Made by a program: the position numbers and the translations under genes
In this document: one piece after another, positions 63,805 to 64,000 of the stretch
Position numbering within the stretch: the first letter of the stretch is position 1
How the letters are laid out: each line of letters starts with the position of its first letter
The notes under the pieces: model-generated
What the model was told of the DNA's origin: nothing
Databases searched by the model: none
What the model saw: only the letters and a program-made list of their open reading frames with translations
Source of the DNA: Pseudomonas fluorescens
Lineage (GTDB): Bacteria > Pseudomonadota > Gammaproteobacteria > Pseudomonadales > Pseudomonadaceae
Assembly (NCBI RefSeq): GCF_000967965.1
Contig: NZ_LACC01000011.1
Location: 1-64,000, forward strand
DNA length: 64,000 nucleotides
Reading direction: 5' to 3'

Positions 63805-64000
63805 ATGCATGCCATCAGTTTCATTCAGGATCTGGCAGTGATCATGTTGATCGCAGGTGTGGTCACCGTGGTTTTCCATCGCCTGAAACAACCGGTGGTG
63901 CTGGGGTACATCGTCGCCGGATTCATCATTGGTCCGCACACCCCGCCATTCGGCCTGATCCATGACGAAGAAACCATCAAGACCCTGGCCGAACTCGGTG
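63805..64000 (+). CDS. CPA2-family cation:proton antiporter, N-terminal part
   Basis: 65 codons before the window ends. MHAISFIQDLAVIMLIAG and VVLGYIVAGFIIGPHTPPFGLI are the N-terminal helices of KefB/YbaL-type antiporters. GGGAG 9 nt before the ATG. An in-frame ATG at 63781 is less likely. Whether RCK/TrkA-N domains follow is outside the window. The 286 bp before it show nothing I can assign. Confidence 0.85.
   Translation, partial: MHAISFIQDLAVIMLIAGVVTVVFHRLKQPVVLGYIVAGFIIGPHTPPFGLIHDEETIKTLAELG

Overview
This 64-kb window is the replication-origin region of a Pseudomonas chromosome, most like the P. fluorescens group. The evidence is the order gyrB-recF-dnaN-dnaA-(oriC)-rpmH-rnpA-yidD-yidC-mnmE-mnmG-rsmG-parA-parB-atp-glmU-glmR-glmS, copies of the Pseudomonas ParB site (parS, TGTTCCACGTGGAACA), fluorescens-type REP pairs, and protein sequences close to the Pseudomonas versions throughout. 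I see no rRNA, tRNA, insertion sequence, prophage or CRISPR array.

Layout. (1) 1-6271, minus strand: dnaA-dnaN-recF-gyrB, ended by a hairpin terminator; two parS sites lie inside recF. (2) 6272-6837: oriC with DnaA boxes and an AT-rich stretch. (3) 6838-15548, plus strand: rpmH-rnpA-yidD-yidC, mnmE, a second DnaA-box cluster with its own AT-rich stretch, then mnmG-rsmG-parA-parB. (4) 15594-22866: the F1Fo ATP synthase operon atpIBEFHAGDC. Every intercistronic gap longer than 40 nt downstream of atpB carries a stem-loop. (5) 22928-27166: glmU, glmR, glmS, an unoccupied attTn7 and a dense scatter of DnaA boxes. (6) 27170-31979, minus strand: a tripartite efflux set (DUF2955 permease, HlyD-type adaptor, OprM-type outer-membrane lipoprotein) behind a PerM-type membrane protein. 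(7) 32547-41032: a LysR regulator, a glutathione transferase, a flavin/2Fe-2S fusion oxidoreductase, a DUF3142 lipoprotein paired with a large exported repeat protein, a LysE exporter and an Lrp regulator. (8) 41062-42462: lipoamide dehydrogenase. (9) 42677-48634: a tightly coupled operon of three SPFH (HflK/HflC-like) membrane proteins, one with a His-rich N-terminus, and a P1B-type metal ATPase. (10) 48853-51473: convergent cyclopropane synthase and cardiolipin synthase genes. (11) 51606-61482: a DUF3617 protein, then a zinc-starvation cluster. Its minus-strand operon is folE2-ATPase-permease-binding protein-gamma carbonic anhydrase, followed by a ThrRS paralogue without a catalytic core. 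Its plus strand has an amidase and two COG0523 GTPases, with two small exported cysteine proteins between them. Zur-box-like palindromes sit at the divergent promoters. (12) 61487-64000: DUF3301 protein, pdxY, an acyl-CoA thioesterase and the start of a CPA2 antiporter.

How the parts work together. The first 15.5 kb is a replication, segregation and early-growth module: DnaA boxes and parS are the binding sites of proteins encoded beside them. The zinc cluster supplies a high-affinity importer, zinc-independent or spare versions of zinc enzymes (FolE2, amidase, gamma-CA) and putative zinc chaperones. The best candidate for an undescribed system is the SPFH x3 + P1B-ATPase operon. A palindrome resembling the Zur boxes lies 35 bp in front of it, which suggests, but does not prove, that it also belongs to metal homeostasis.
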